Assembly (NCBI RefSeq): GCF_044762655.1
Contig: NZ_JBIWER010000002.1
Coordinates: 434,001 to 498,000, forward strand
Source: Psychrobacillus sp044762655
Lineage (GTDB): Bacteria > Bacillota > Bacilli > Bacillales_A > Planococcaceae
Length of the DNA stretch: 64,000 nt
Reading direction: 5' to 3'
The notes beneath the pieces are model-generated. The model had not been told where the DNA came from, did not search any database, and saw only the letters and a program-made list of their open reading frames with translations. The position numbers and the translations under genes were made by a program. How positions within the stretch are numbered: the first letter of the stretch is position 1; every line of letters starts with the position of its first letter. Below are positions 1 to 8,527 of the stretch, piece after piece.

Positions 1-129
1 ATTGCGGAAGGTAAGGTTGATCCAAGTGATATTGTTACTCATGTACTTCCTTTAGATCAGGCTAAGCATGGCTATGAAGTATTTGACACAAAAATGGAAG
101 ACTGTATAAAAGTTGTACTAAAACCGTAA
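1..129 (+). CDS. Zinc-dependent alcohol dehydrogenase, C-terminal end (partial)
   Basis: Frame 1 is open from the first base to TAA at 127-129 and encodes the last 42 residues of a protein whose start lies outside the window. The tail has the pattern of medium-chain zinc alcohol dehydrogenases: a DIVTHVLPLDQA segment, then GYEVFDTKMEDCIKVVLKP at the very end. These enzymes oxidise alcohols, or glutathione-bound formaldehyde, with NAD. The zinc-binding residues and the Rossmann glycine motif are not in view, so the substrate cannot be inferred. A hairpin terminator follows at once, so this is the last gene of its transcript. Confidence 0.8.
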   Translation: MAEGKVDPSDIVTHVLPLDQAKHGYEVFDTKMEDCIKVVLKP

Positions 130-149
130 ACATAGCGGGTTAGTTTTCG

Positions 150-174
150 AGCATCTCTTATGAGGTGCTTTTTT
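150..174 (+). terminator. Rho-independent terminator after the alcohol dehydrogenase
   Basis: Arms AGCATCTC and GAGGTGCT (one G-T pair) enclose a four-base loop and run into TTTTTT. It lies 20 bases after the stop codon. The stretch from 175 to about 375 holds no credible gene. Confidence 0.85.
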
Positions 175-389
175 AGATTTTGGAGAGAATAATAATTGTA
201 TACCTTTATAGAAAAATGCACATGATGAAATATTATTTAATCAGTGCAATTGATTCATTTGTTAATTTGTTGTATATACATGGATTGTCCCATCCAATCA
301 CGATAGAAAAAATTATTAAGTAACATGCATAAAAAAATTTTTTCAACATATATAAGTGATATTCGTTCGAATTTGATGAGGAGGATATC

Positions 390-1487
390 ATGCAACCTAT
401 ATTACCTATGGAAAAATATTTTGGGCAGTTTGAACTGGTGCATGCTTTTTATGGGGCTATGCCTACAGGTGTCAGCGTTTCCGAAACCGGTCGTATTTTT
501 GTTTGCTTTCCGAAATGGGGAGACGACGTTCAATTTACTGTAGCGGAAATTGTTGAGGGTGAATTGCAACCTTATCCCAGTTTAGAAACTAATTTGATTA
601 ATACTGGGGATATTATGATGTCTTTCGTCAGTGTCCAAAGTATCATTGCTGATGGAAGAGGAACACTTTGGGTACTAGATACAGGGGCACCAAATTTTTC
701 TGAACCTATTCAAGGGGGAGCAAAATTAGTTGCTGTTGATTTAAGCACGAATACAATAAGGAAAGTATATACTTTCACAGAAGATGTTGTCTTGCCAACA
801 ACTTATTTGAATGACGTCCGTTTGGATTTTCGGGTTGGAAGAGCAGGCTATGCATATATAACGGATTCTTCTTCCAGAGGGCCAGGAGGTATTATCGTCG
901 TAGATTTAGAAAATGGGAACGCGTTTAGACGGTTAAATGGGGCAATATCAACTTCACCTGATCCCTATTTTTTACCGAAAGTAGAAGGTGAAATTTTGAT
1001 GAATCGAAACCCGGACGGCTCGACCTTCCCATTTAGATTGGCTTCCGATAGTTTAGCAATTTCTCCTGATGGAAAGGTTTTATTTTATGCTCCACTAACC
1101 AGCCGTCAGCTGTTCTCGATCTCAACAGAAGCCCTAAGAGACAGAAGGATACAGGACATTAATTTACCCCAATATGTACAGTATTGGGGGGAAAAAGGCG
1201 CGTCTGATGGAATGATCACCGGCGCAAAAGGAACCATTTATGCGGGAGACTATGAAAACAACAGTATCCGGAAGATATTGCCGAATGGCGTAATGGAAAC
1301 CATCGCACATGACCCGAGAATTTTATGGCCGGATACTTTTTCGATTGGCCCCGATCAATACTTATATGTCATAGTTAATCAATTACATCGGCAGGCGAGA
1401 TTTCATTATGGAAGAGACCTGCGGGAAAAACCATACAGTTTACTTCGTATGAAAATTGATGAATTCCCTGCTCCTACCTTTTCATAA
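390..1487 (+). CDS. Major royal jelly protein / Yellow family protein (L-dopachrome tautomerase-related)
   Basis: A 365-residue protein of the MRJP/Yellow beta-propeller family, recognised from the opening block around residues 27-45 (GVSVSETGRIFVCFPKW), from DGRGTLWVLDTGAP near residue 90, and from late blocks with SDGMITGAKGTIYAGDYENN and WPDTFSIGPDQYLYV. The family is best known from insect Yellow proteins. Bacterial members are sporadic and their substrate is generally unknown. I see no signal peptide at the N-terminus, so a cytoplasmic location is inferred. ATG 390 has a strong GAGGAGG site at 378-384. The gene stands alone between terminators. The family call is firm; the function is not known. 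Confidence 0.85.
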   Translation: MQPILPMEKYFGQFELVHAFYGAMPTGVSVSETGRIFVCFPKWGDDVQFTVAEIVEGELQPYPSLETNLINTGDIMMSFVSVQSIIADGRGTLWVLDTGAPNFSEPIQGGAKLVAVDLSTNTIRKVYTFTEDVVLPTTYLNDVRLDFRVGRAGYAYITDSSSRGPGGIIVVDLENGNAFRRLNGAISTSPDPYFLPKVEGEILMNRNPDGSTFPFRLASDSLAISPDGKVLFYAPLTSRQLFSISTEALRDRRIQDINLPQYVQYWGEKGASDGMITGAKGTIYAGDYENNSIRKILPNGVMETIAHDPRILWPDTFSIGPDQYLYVIVNQLHRQARFHYGRDLREKPYSLLRMKIDEFPAPTFS

Positions 1488-1501
1488 TAATCTTAAACGA
1501 A

Positions 1502-1535
1502 GGTAGCTATCCCTCATTAGGGAGCTGCCTTTTTT
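1502..1535 (+). terminator. Rho-independent terminator after the MRJP gene
   Basis: GGTAGCT and TCCCT pair with AGGGA and GCTGCC around a CATT loop, followed by six T residues. It ends the transcript of the MRJP-family gene. Confidence 0.9.
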
Positions 1536-1591
1536 GTCAGTTAAAATAAGAAACAGGTACCTGTGCATGAAACAATTCAGATAGTAAACTA

Positions 1592-2019
1592 CATGTGCAT
1601 AAAAAACGTATTGAAGAATGGAAGGAATTAGATTGGACATTATTTTAGGATAACGATTTAGTTATAAGTACAATTACAGGAACCTTTCAAGATCCTCGTA
1701 ATGTTGTTAGAGTCATGAAACGTATCGTAAAGAGCGCAAAAGTTAGATTTCATGATATTCGACACACGCATGCTTCCATACTTATTTCGGCAGGTGCAGA
1801 TATTGTTACTCTTTCTCTAATCCAAAAATAACATTAGAGTTTTATGCGCATTTATTACCGGGTGCAAAAAATGAAATTGCCGACATTTGTCATGATGCCA
1901 TCCAACCATTGACAATGAGGAGGATTCAGATTAATGGTGCGGACAAATTGCGGACAAAAATTAAAATTTGCAGGATATGCTTAGGAAAGCTAACAAGAGA
2001 AAAAGTCTGTAAACATTGA
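1592..2019 (+). pseudogene. Decayed phage-type tyrosine integrase, C-terminal fragment
   Basis: Reading from 1592 gives HVHKKRIEEWKELDW, an in-frame TAG at 1646, then DNDLVISTITGTFQDPRN and the integrase core box VRFHDIRHTHASILISAGAD, which holds the catalytic H-x-x-R. The frame then breaks with TAA at 1829-1831. The reading resumes in another frame from about 1822 with ITLEFYAHLLPGAKNEIAD, which holds the catalytic tyrosine, and stops at 2017-2019. The usual RLGH box between the two parts is gone. The fragment points at the 3' end of the neighbouring tRNA-Val gene, the classic site for such elements. This is a dead remnant. Confidence 0.88.
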
Positions 2020-2040
2020 TATATCAAAGTTTACAGACTT
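2003..2040 (-). terminator. Terminator downstream of tRNA-Val (minus strand)
   Basis: Perfect 12-base arms AAGTCTGTAAAC (2003-2014) and GTTTACAGACTT (2029-2040) surround a centre that is itself a TTGATATATCAA palindrome. On the minus strand the hairpin runs into CTTTTTCTC, so it ends the tRNA transcript. It also overlaps the last codons of the integrase remnant. Confidence 0.85.
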
Positions 2041-2050
2041 ATAGTAATGA

Positions 2051-2123
2051 TGGTCCCGACTGGTCTCGAACCAGCGACCCCCACCTTGTCGAGGTGGTGC
2101 TCTCCCAACTGAGCTACAAGACC
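2051..2123 (-). tRNA. tRNA-Val (anticodon GAC), with C at position 33
   Basis: A 73-base cloverleaf folds on the minus strand: acceptor GGTCTTG with CGGGACC, D-stem GCTC/GAGC, anticodon stem CCACC/GGTGG, loop TCGACAA, T-stem GCTGG/CCAGT with loop TTCGAGA, discriminator A. The anticodon is GAC (valine). CCA is not encoded. Two oddities stand out: position 33, almost always U, is C, and the acceptor stem has two adjacent U-G pairs. The gene sits beside the integrase remnant, so it is probably an old integration site. It may be working, or it may be a relaxed copy. Confidence 0.85.
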
Positions 2124-2259
2124 GATTTAATAAAGAATGAACTCTTGTGCATCAATGTTCACAATTATAAATATACTATAAGATAGGGTGCTAGTATATA
2201 CCTAAAAGTGCTACTTTCGTTATTTAATTAGATTTAATTAAAATAGAAATGTAAATAAT

Positions 2260-2296
2260 AATAACCTTGATTGGCTAAAAGCCTTTCAAGGTTATT
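2260..2296 (-). terminator. Terminator, probably for the Excalibur gene
   Basis: Arms AATAACCTTGA (2260-2270) and TCAAGGTTATT (2286-2296) with an inner GGCT/AGCC stem. It lies about 95 bases past the stop codon of the minus-strand Excalibur gene. Neither T-run is ideal, so its direction is inferred. Apart from this hairpin, 2124-2390 shows nothing recognisable. Confidence 0.55.
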
Positions 2297-2390
2297 TTGT
2301 AGATATCTTTATAAGTATAAAGTAGGGACAGTGTAATACATTAATATTCTATTATCTATAAAAACCTATTCTAAAATTACTCTCTAATTT

Positions 2391-2654
2391 TTACTTCTCG
2401 CATGCAATGCCATCTTTATCCCGATCGCTTTTTATGTTGGCATTATAAATTTCCTTTGATACAAATGGAGTATATTTTGTTTTTCCACCTTTATTTTTAA
2501 TATTTGCAGCTTTAGCTACTCCGCCTTTATATGTTTTATTTAACTCTGTGCAGTTTGCAAATTTCTTTGCTGCCGCATCTGTTGTTGTTGGAGAAATCGT
2601 AGTAACTCCCAAAAGTAAAGTTGCTGAAAGTAAAATAACTGAAATGCGTCTCAT
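2391..2654 (-). CDS. Small secreted Excalibur-domain (calcium-binding) protein
   Basis: An 87-residue protein. It opens with MRRISVILLSATLLLGVTTI, a typical signal peptide with two arginines and a hydrophobic core, and cleavage probably falls after TTDAAA. The rest is the Excalibur domain: FANCTELNKTYKGGVAKAAN near residues 33-52 and DRDKDGIACEK at the C-terminus. The two cysteines and the DxDxDGIxCE loop are the family hallmark and are thought to bind calcium. The start at 2654 is chosen because GGAGGA lies seven bases upstream on the minus strand; an earlier in-frame ATG would spoil the signal peptide. The domain is often attached to extracellular nucleases, but here it stands alone, so the role is unknown. 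Confidence 0.85.
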   Translation of the reverse strand: MRRISVILLSATLLLGVTTISPTTTDAAAKKFANCTELNKTYKGGVAKAANIKNKGGKTKYTPFVSKEIYNANIKSDRDKDGIACEK

Positions 2655-2916
2655 GGTAAATCCTCCTATAATTTTATCTGTAATAATTTTGCTAAATAAT
2701 TTGATTTCCCGAGGTGGTTTTTTTATCAAAAGAGTAAGAAAACAAAATATAAAACGTTATCCATATTTTAACATAACTCAGATTAATCCGTATATAGCCA
2801 TTGTTCTAATTCGAATATTTTTACTGTCATAAATTCCTCACATCTTTCTTAGTTCTGACACTTGTTTGTATTGCCTCCATTCTACTAAGATGGAGAGATA
2901 GGGGAGGTGCGACGAT

Positions 2917-3972
2917 ATGTTAATGGAAGCACAAGATTTTATTCGTATTTTTTATAAGGAAACTGGTAAAACGGAATTAGACATGAATACGCGTTTAAGA
3001 GAAATAGAAAGCCAGATTAATAAAGAAGGTAGCTATGATCATACTAGCGAGGAGTTAGAATTTGGTGCCAAGGTGGCATGGCGAAATAGCAATAAATGCA
3101 TCGGGCGATTATTTTGGCAAAGCCTTACTGTTTTTGATAAACGAACTTTACATACCGAGGACGCTGTGTTTGAAGCACTACTGGAACATATGAAGTTTGC
3201 GACAAATGAAGGTCGAATCAGACCTACTATTACGATTTTTTCACAAAAGGACATACGCATTTGGAATCATCAGCTAATCCGATATGCGGGCTATGAAACA
3301 GAAGATTGGGTTATTGGAGATTCTGATTCAATTGATTTTACAAAAAAATGTGAGGAACTTGGGTGGAGAGGGAAGAGAACCAATTTTGATGTGCTGCCCC
3401 TCGTTATTCAGGTAAAGGATCATCCTCCGAAATTATACGATATTCCAGAGCAGTATATTTTAGAGGTACCAATTCGTCATCCTGAATATGAATGGTTTCA
3501 GGATTTACAGCTAAAATGGTATGCTGTTCCGATGATTTCTAATATGAAATTAGAGATTGGAGGCATTACTTACGCTGCTGCGCCTTTTAATGGATGGTAT
3601 ATGGGTACAGAAATTGGTGCACGCAATCTGGCGGATGAATACCGCTACAATATGCTTCCTTCTGTTGCAAGATATATGGGATTAAATACGAAATCTAATG
3701 CCTCTCTTTGGAAAGACCGAGCGCTATTAGAACTAAATGCAGCTGTATTGTATTCCTTTAAAAAAGATGGTGTAAGTATTGTAGATCATCATACAGCAGC
3801 GCAGCAATTTAAGAAATTTGAAGAAATTGAAAAGGATGCGGGTCGTGACGTCACTGGTAATTGGACGTGGCTTATCCCTCCGATGTCACCAGCGACCACG
3901 CATATCTTTCATAAGCCATATAATAATGAAAAAGTAACACCAAATTATTCCTATCAACCATCACCGTACTAA
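2917..3972 (+). CDS. nos: Nitric oxide synthase, oxygenase type
   Basis: A 351-residue bacterial NO synthase, which makes nitric oxide and citrulline from arginine with haem and a pterin cofactor. The bacterial form lacks the reductase half and borrows electrons from cellular flavoproteins. The haem-ligand motif WRNSNKCIGR puts the proximal cysteine at residue 61. The arginine-site block FNGWYMGTEIGARN with its glutamate is intact, as are WTWLIPPMSP and the C-terminal NYSYQP. Length is normal for the family. GGGGAGGTG precedes ATG 2917; ATG 2923 is an alternative. The gene is monocistronic. In related bacteria NO protects against oxidative stress and antibiotics; that role here is inferred. 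Confidence 0.96.
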   Translation: MLMEAQDFIRIFYKETGKTELDMNTRLREIESQINKEGSYDHTSEELEFGAKVAWRNSNKCIGRLFWQSLTVFDKRTLHTEDAVFEALLEHMKFATNEGRIRPTITIFSQKDIRIWNHQLIRYAGYETEDWVIGDSDSIDFTKKCEELGWRGKRTNFDVLPLVIQVKDHPPKLYDIPEQYILEVPIRHPEYEWFQDLQLKWYAVPMISNMKLEIGGITYAAAPFNGWYMGTEIGARNLADEYRYNMLPSVARYMGLNTKSNASLWKDRALLELNAAVLYSFKKDGVSIVDHHTAAQQFKKFEEIEKDAGRDVTGNWTWLIPPMSPATTHIFHKPYNNEKVTPNYSYQPSPY

Positions 3973-3975
3973 AAA

Positions 3976-4002
3976 AGAAGCATGATTTCATGCTTCTTTT
4001 TT
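3976..4002. terminator. Bidirectional terminator between nos and the MFS gene
   Basis: AAGAAGCATGA and TCATGCTTCTT form a perfect stem with T-runs on the right (plus strand) and A-runs on the left (T-run on minus strand). It serves the convergent genes nos and the MFS transporter. Confidence 0.9.
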
Positions 4003-4013
4003 ACATATCCTAA

Positions 4014-5213
4014 TTAGACTTCCTCGGAAACAAATCGATCTCTTCCCGCATGCATTCCAGCTAAGAATAGAAGAACAACTGTAACCATAAATAGAATCAT
4101 TGGAGTATGCCAGCTGCCCGTTTCATCGTGGATAAATCCAAAGAAAACTGGACCAACTGCTGCGAGTAAATACCCAATTGACTGAGCGACCCCCGATAAA
4201 TCAGCTGCTTCCATTGGAGTGCGAGAACGAAGGGAGAAAAACATCATTACAAGACCGAAAGAAGCCCCTCCACCTAAGCCAAGTGCAATCATCCAAAGTA
4301 ATGTAAGTGAAATATCTCCATATAATAATCCGGTAAAACCTATTAGATAAAAAATCGTAAATAACAAAACAAGTATTCGTTGATCCTTAAATCTACCTGC
4401 AAGAATCGGGATTAGAAAAGTCATCGGAAGCTGTGCAAATTGCATATTAGATAACATCCATCCAGATTTTTCAGCTTCCATTCCTTGTGTTTGGAGTATT
4501 TCAGGAATCCATGCTGCTGTTGTATAAAAAATAAGTGATTGCAGACCCATGCATAAAGTGATAGACCAAGTTAAAGGCGATTTTAAAATAGACTTTGCTT
4601 TTATCGCATTAGTTTTAGGACCTGAGACAACTATTTGTTTTTTCTTAATCTGAGGTAACCAAATAATACACGCGATTACCGCAAGAATTGCCCAAAAACC
4701 GAGTGCACCTTGCCACCCATACTTAGTACCATTTGTTATTGGATAGCTGATGCCAGCACCAATACCAGCAGATAAGTTCATCGAAACGGTAAATAATCCA
4801 GTCATGAGACCAAGCTGTAAAGGAAATTTTAGCTTGATGAAACTTGGGAGTAATACATTACCAAAAGCAATAGCAACTCCTATTAAAGCAGTACCTAATA
4901 GCATGAAGAATGATGTTCCGAGCGAGCGAATAACAATTCCGATTGCCAACAATAGAATAGCCAGAAATAGGGTCATTTCCATCCCGAAGCGTCGCGCAAT
5001 CTTTGGGACAAAAGGGGAGACGATTGCAAATGCTAAGAGTGGAATCGTTGTGATAAATCCGGCTAACACATTTGAAATTTCCAAGCCATCTCGTATATAG
5101 GAAATGATTGGCCCTACGGCAGTAAGCGGTGCTCGTAGAGTAGTGGATATGAAGATAATTCCAATAACTAGTAAAGCAATTTTACTTTTATTTGTTTCTT
5201 GGTTAGTTAACAA
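4014..5213 (-). CDS. MFS transporter, CynX/NimT (cyanate/nitroimidazole) type
   Basis: A 399-residue, strongly hydrophobic protein with about twelve membrane spans. The start matches the CynX/NimT/YycB branch of the major facilitator superfamily: a first helix ending TTLRAPLTAVGPII, then a loop with KIARRFGME after the second and third spans. Members export or import small anions or nitroimidazoles, so the substrate is not predictable. The start is TTG at 5213-5211, with AAGGAGAGGG on the minus strand about five bases upstream. The gene stands alone, converging on nos. Confidence 0.85.
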   Translation of the reverse strand: MLTNQETNKSKIALLVIGIIFISTTLRAPLTAVGPIISYIRDGLEISNVLAGFITTIPLLAFAIVSPFVPKIARRFGMEMTLFLAILLLAIGIVIRSLGTSFFMLLGTALIGVAIAFGNVLLPSFIKLKFPLQLGLMTGLFTVSMNLSAGIGAGISYPITNGTKYGWQGALGFWAILAVIACIIWLPQIKKKQIVVSGPKTNAIKAKSILKSPLTWSITLCMGLQSLIFYTTAAWIPEILQTQGMEAEKSGWMLSNMQFAQLPMTFLIPILAGRFKDQRILVLLFTIFYLIGFTGLLYGDISLTLLWMIALGLGGGASFGLVMMFFSLRSRTPMEAADLSGVAQSIGYLLAAVGPVFFGFIHDETGSWHTPMILFMVTVVLLFLAGMHAGRDRFVSEEV

Positions 5214-5408
5214 ATGAGCCCTCTCCTTACGAGATTATGTAGTCCAACTTTAGAAAATGCTACACCCATTGTCCTCGAAGTTCAAGAGATAGTTGTAGAA
5301 AGATATTTCTCTAAATGAAAATAATGGAATAACAAGAGTATTGGTATGATAAAATATATATGTAAATATTTAGAATTTGAGAGTGATTTATACATAGGGG
5401 GAATTCAA

Positions 5409-6203
5409 ATGAGCGCAAAGAAAGTGTTGTCACTGATAGGTGTATCTAAAAGCTTTGGAAATAAACTAGTGCTAAATGGAATCAATCTAGATGTATATGA
5501 AGGTCAAATTATTGGCTATATCGGTCCAAATGGAGCTGGGAAAAGCACAACAGTGAAATTGATGCTTGGTCTTATTGATGGCTTTACTGGCCTTATAGAA
5601 ATCTTTGGGGAAAATATTATCAAAGGTGATTATTCCTATAAAAAGCGAATTGGCTATGTACCTGAAACGGCGGAGCTTTATGAAAATTTAACCGCTTTCG
5701 AATATCTAACCTTCACGGGGGAGCTGTACGGATTAAGTGGTGAGGAAGCAGAGAAAAAGGCATTCGGTTTGATGCAGGAATTTGGTTTAGAAACGGTATT
5801 TCACCAACGAATTTCCTCTTTTTCTAAAGGGATGAAGCAGAAGGTATTAATCATTTCGAGTTTGTTACATGATCCGGATTTATTGTTTTTCGATGAACCG
5901 CTATCTGGTTTAGATGCGAACAGTGTGATGGTTATTAAAGAGATACTTGCAAAACTTGCAGAGCAAGGGAAGACCATTTTTTATTCTTCTCATATTATGG
6001 ATGTCGTAGAGAAAATCAGTAACCGAATTGTATTATTAGTAAATGGTCAAGTAGTGGCAGATGGAACTTTTGAAGAACTGAAAATGCAAAACGAGGAAGG
6101 ATCTTTAGAAGACATCTTCAATCAGTTGACTGGTTTTAACGAGCATGTGGAAATTGCAGATAGGTTTGTGAATTTAGTTCGTGGAGGCAGAGACTATGAA
6201 TGA
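5409..6203 (+). CDS. ABC transporter ATP-binding protein
   Basis: A 264-residue ATPase subunit. Walker A is GPNGAGKST near residue 36, the Q-loop and signature region contains SSFSKGMKQKV, and Walker B is LLFFDEPLSGLD followed by the switch histidine in SSHIMDV. The sequence is of the drug/lantibiotic export and multi-span ABC-2 class. The start at 5409 is chosen because AGGGGG precedes it; the frame is open further upstream but lacks a ribosome site. It overlaps the permease gene by eight bases, so the two are translationally coupled. The substrate is unknown. Confidence 0.92.
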   Translation: MSAKKVLSLIGVSKSFGNKLVLNGINLDVYEGQIIGYIGPNGAGKSTTVKLMLGLIDGFTGLIEIFGENIIKGDYSYKKRIGYVPETAELYENLTAFEYLTFTGELYGLSGEEAEKKAFGLMQEFGLETVFHQRISSFSKGMKQKVLIISSLLHDPDLLFFDEPLSGLDANSVMVIKEILAKLAEQGKTIFYSSHIMDVVEKISNRIVLLVNGQVVADGTFEELKMQNEEGSLEDIFNQLTGFNEHVEIADRFVNLVRGGRDYE

Positions 6204-7818
6204 TTTTGCGTCACTTAGGGCTCTGGATCGTTTTAAACCTGTCTATCAAAAGTTAAATATTGACTATGATGTGATGCGAAAAATTATACAGCTGAAGCTG
6301 ACAATGGATAGTAGAAGGATGCCAGCAATCTTTAGCGGTTCAAATATTAAAAAGGACGGAAACCAGTTTCTTAAATCCTTATGGATGTACGGGTTATTTG
6401 GAATCCTCTTTTTAGTTCCTTTTCTTTTTTTAGGTAATGAGTTTCTCTTCTCGCTTACTATTATGTTTAGCTCCTTATTTATCATATTAATGACATCGAT
6501 GGTTTCGGACTTTTCTGCTGTTCTGCTAGATATAAGGGATAAAAATATACTTCACCCGAAACCTATTAGTGATAAGACATTAAATGCAGCAAAGATTACT
6601 CATATTATGATTTATATGGTTCTTTTAACAGGTTCGTTTGTAATTATCCCTCTCATTGTGAGTGTTTTTAAATTTGGTATTATCTTTGCACTCTTGTTTT
6701 TCATAGAAATATTATTAGTTAGTAGTTTGGCAGTAGTGTTGACTGCCTTTGTTTATCTATTTATCCTTCGTTTCTTTAGTGGTGAAATGCTAAAGGATGT
6801 TATTAACTATGTGCAAATTTTCTTAGCAATTGGGATGGCGGTAAGTTATCAATTAGTGGGGCGCGTGTTTCAAATAGTTAATATTGATATTACGTACACA
6901 TTTGCTTGGTGGCATACGTTACTACCACCATTTTGGTTCGCAGCTCCTTTTGAATTAATCTTAAATAGAGATTATTCCTTGTATATTATTATACTATCCT
7001 TTCTTGCAATTCTAGCTCCAATTCTTGCGATCGTGATATATATTCGTCTTATGCCAACTTTTGAGCGAAACTTATCTAAATTACAAAGTGATACAAACAG
7101 AATGAAGAAGCGAAACCATATGGTACAGGGAGTTTGGGCAAGAATTTTATGCAGAACTAAAGAGGAGCGTACCTTTTACAAGTTTGCTTCCCTTATGTTA
7201 AAAGAAGAAAGGGAATTAAAGCTAAAAATATTTCCCATACTAGGTTTTTCGATTATTTTTCCATTTATCTTTTTATTCAATACGTTAAGTTCTGGTTCCT
7301 TTGAGGAAATGAAAAGCGGAAATTCTTATATGGTCATATATTTTGCTCTAATAATGATTCCATCCGTTGTTCAAATGTTGGAGTACTCAGGTAATTATAA
7401 AGGGCAATGGATTTTTTACGCAGCTCCTATTACAAATAAATCGATTGTATATAGTGCAACACTTAAGGCCAGCATTGTGAATTATTTCATTCCTATTTTA
7501 ACGATGCTAAGTGTCCTATTTTTATGGATATTTTCTTTCCGAATTCTTCTGGACTTAGTCGTCGTGCTATTAGCTGCAATTATGTTAACGCTAGTATCTT
7601 ATGGGATTTTTAGTAAGGGGATGTTCCCTTTTATTAGCTCGCATGAGCATACACAAACTAATGCGTTCTTTAAAGTATTCGGTAGTATGTTCATGGTAGG
7701 ATTAATGGCAGCAATACATGCTTTGGCTTTAATCATTCCTTATGGTCTGCCGGTATATGCCGTTATACTGTTAATAAGTATTTTCATAGGTTGGAGATTA
7801 ATGTTCTCGAGAGGGTAA
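6196..7818 (+). CDS. ABC transporter permease (ABC-2 type)
   Basis: A 540-residue membrane protein and partner of the preceding ATPase. I see about ten to twelve hydrophobic spans, in two groups near residues 55-130 and 140-290 and a second half near residues 350-535, separated by a charged cytoplasmic loop around residues 295-340 (KKRNHMVQGVWARILCRTKEE). ATG 6196 follows GGAGG at 6183-6187; a GTG 15 bases upstream is possible but has no ribosome site. The pair could export a lipid, peptide or drug; nothing in the sequence decides this. Confidence 0.88.
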   Translation: MNDFASLRALDRFKPVYQKLNIDYDVMRKIIQLKLTMDSRRMPAIFSGSNIKKDGNQFLKSLWMYGLFGILFLVPFLFLGNEFLFSLTIMFSSLFIILMTSMVSDFSAVLLDIRDKNILHPKPISDKTLNAAKITHIMIYMVLLTGSFVIIPLIVSVFKFGIIFALLFFIEILLVSSLAVVLTAFVYLFILRFFSGEMLKDVINYVQIFLAIGMAVSYQLVGRVFQIVNIDITYTFAWWHTLLPPFWFAAPFELILNRDYSLYIIILSFLAILAPILAIVIYIRLMPTFERNLSKLQSDTNRMKKRNHMVQGVWARILCRTKEERTFYKFASLMLKEERELKLKIFPILGFSIIFPFIFLFNTLSSGSFEEMKSGNSYMVIYFALIMIPSVVQMLEYSGNYKGQWIFYAAPITNKSIVYSATLKASIVNYFIPILTMLSVLFLWIFSFRILLDLVVVLLAAIMLTLVSYGIFSKGMFPFISSHEHTQTNAFFKVFGSMFMVGLMAAIHALALIIPYGLPVYAVILLISIFIGWRLMFSRG

Positions 7819-7833
7819 GGAGAAGTGAGGTAA

Positions 7834-8409
7834 GTGGATTTACAAACAAAAGAAGATATAAAATCTTTAATACTTGAAGATAAATGGATGATAGATATAT
7901 TAAAAGCAGCTCAACAATTAAACCTTCCAGACTGGTGGATATGTGCAGGATTTGTCCGCTCTAAAATTTGGGATACAATTCATGGATATATAGAAAGAAC
8001 TCCTTTAGAGGATATCGATGTTATTTATTTTAATCCTGAGAATATAGAAGAGTCGGAGGAGAAAAAATGGGAGAATCAGCTAAAGAGCTTGATGCCGAAT
8101 ATACCGTGGTCAGTAAAAAACCAAGCCAGAATGCATAAGATAAATAACCTGCCTCCTTATAAATCTTCAGTGGAGGGGATAGCCAATTTTCCTGAAACTG
8201 TGACGGCTGTCGGGGTGAAACTGGATCAACAGAATGAGATTGTACTTGTAGCCCCGTATGGTTTAACCGACCTATTGCGGATGACTGTGAATCCAGTTCC
8301 TCGTTTTGCAACAAATAAAGATCTTTTTGCAGTTTATGAGCAACGTATTCAGAGAAAAAACTGGCATTCTATCTGGCCAAATATAAGAATAGTTAGCACC
8401 AAGAAGTGA
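7834..8409 (+). CDS. Nucleotidyltransferase family protein (COG3575/DUF925 type)
   Basis: A 191-residue protein of the small nucleotidyltransferase-like family found across Bacillales. The recognisable block is WWICAGFVRSKIWDTIHGY followed by the acidic pair in PLEDIDVIYFN, which corresponds to the nucleotide/metal site of the fold. The C-terminus has YGLTDLLRMTVNPVPRF, typical of the family. The start is GTG 7834 after AAGGAGAAGTGAGG. It follows the ABC permease by 15 bases and is probably cotranscribed. The substrate is not known. Confidence 0.8.
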   Translation: MDLQTKEDIKSLILEDKWMIDILKAAQQLNLPDWWICAGFVRSKIWDTIHGYIERTPLEDIDVIYFNPENIEESEEKKWENQLKSLMPNIPWSVKNQARMHKINNLPPYKSSVEGIANFPETVTAVGVKLDQQNEIVLVAPYGLTDLLRMTVNPVPRFATNKDLFAVYEQRIQRKNWHSIWPNIRIVSTKK

Positions 8410-8527
8410 CAAAAATCGCAATAGTTATTATTTCTTCCTCTTTAGTCTACACAACTTTTGTAACTATATGAACCGATTGGGCGATGGGCGCATATGATGT
8501 TATGACTTGATTACAAGGAGGAAGAAA

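Noticed and set aside
4750..5100. 116-codon plus-strand frame opposite the MFS gene
   Set aside because: It is the antisense of a clear transporter gene and has no ribosome site or known domain.
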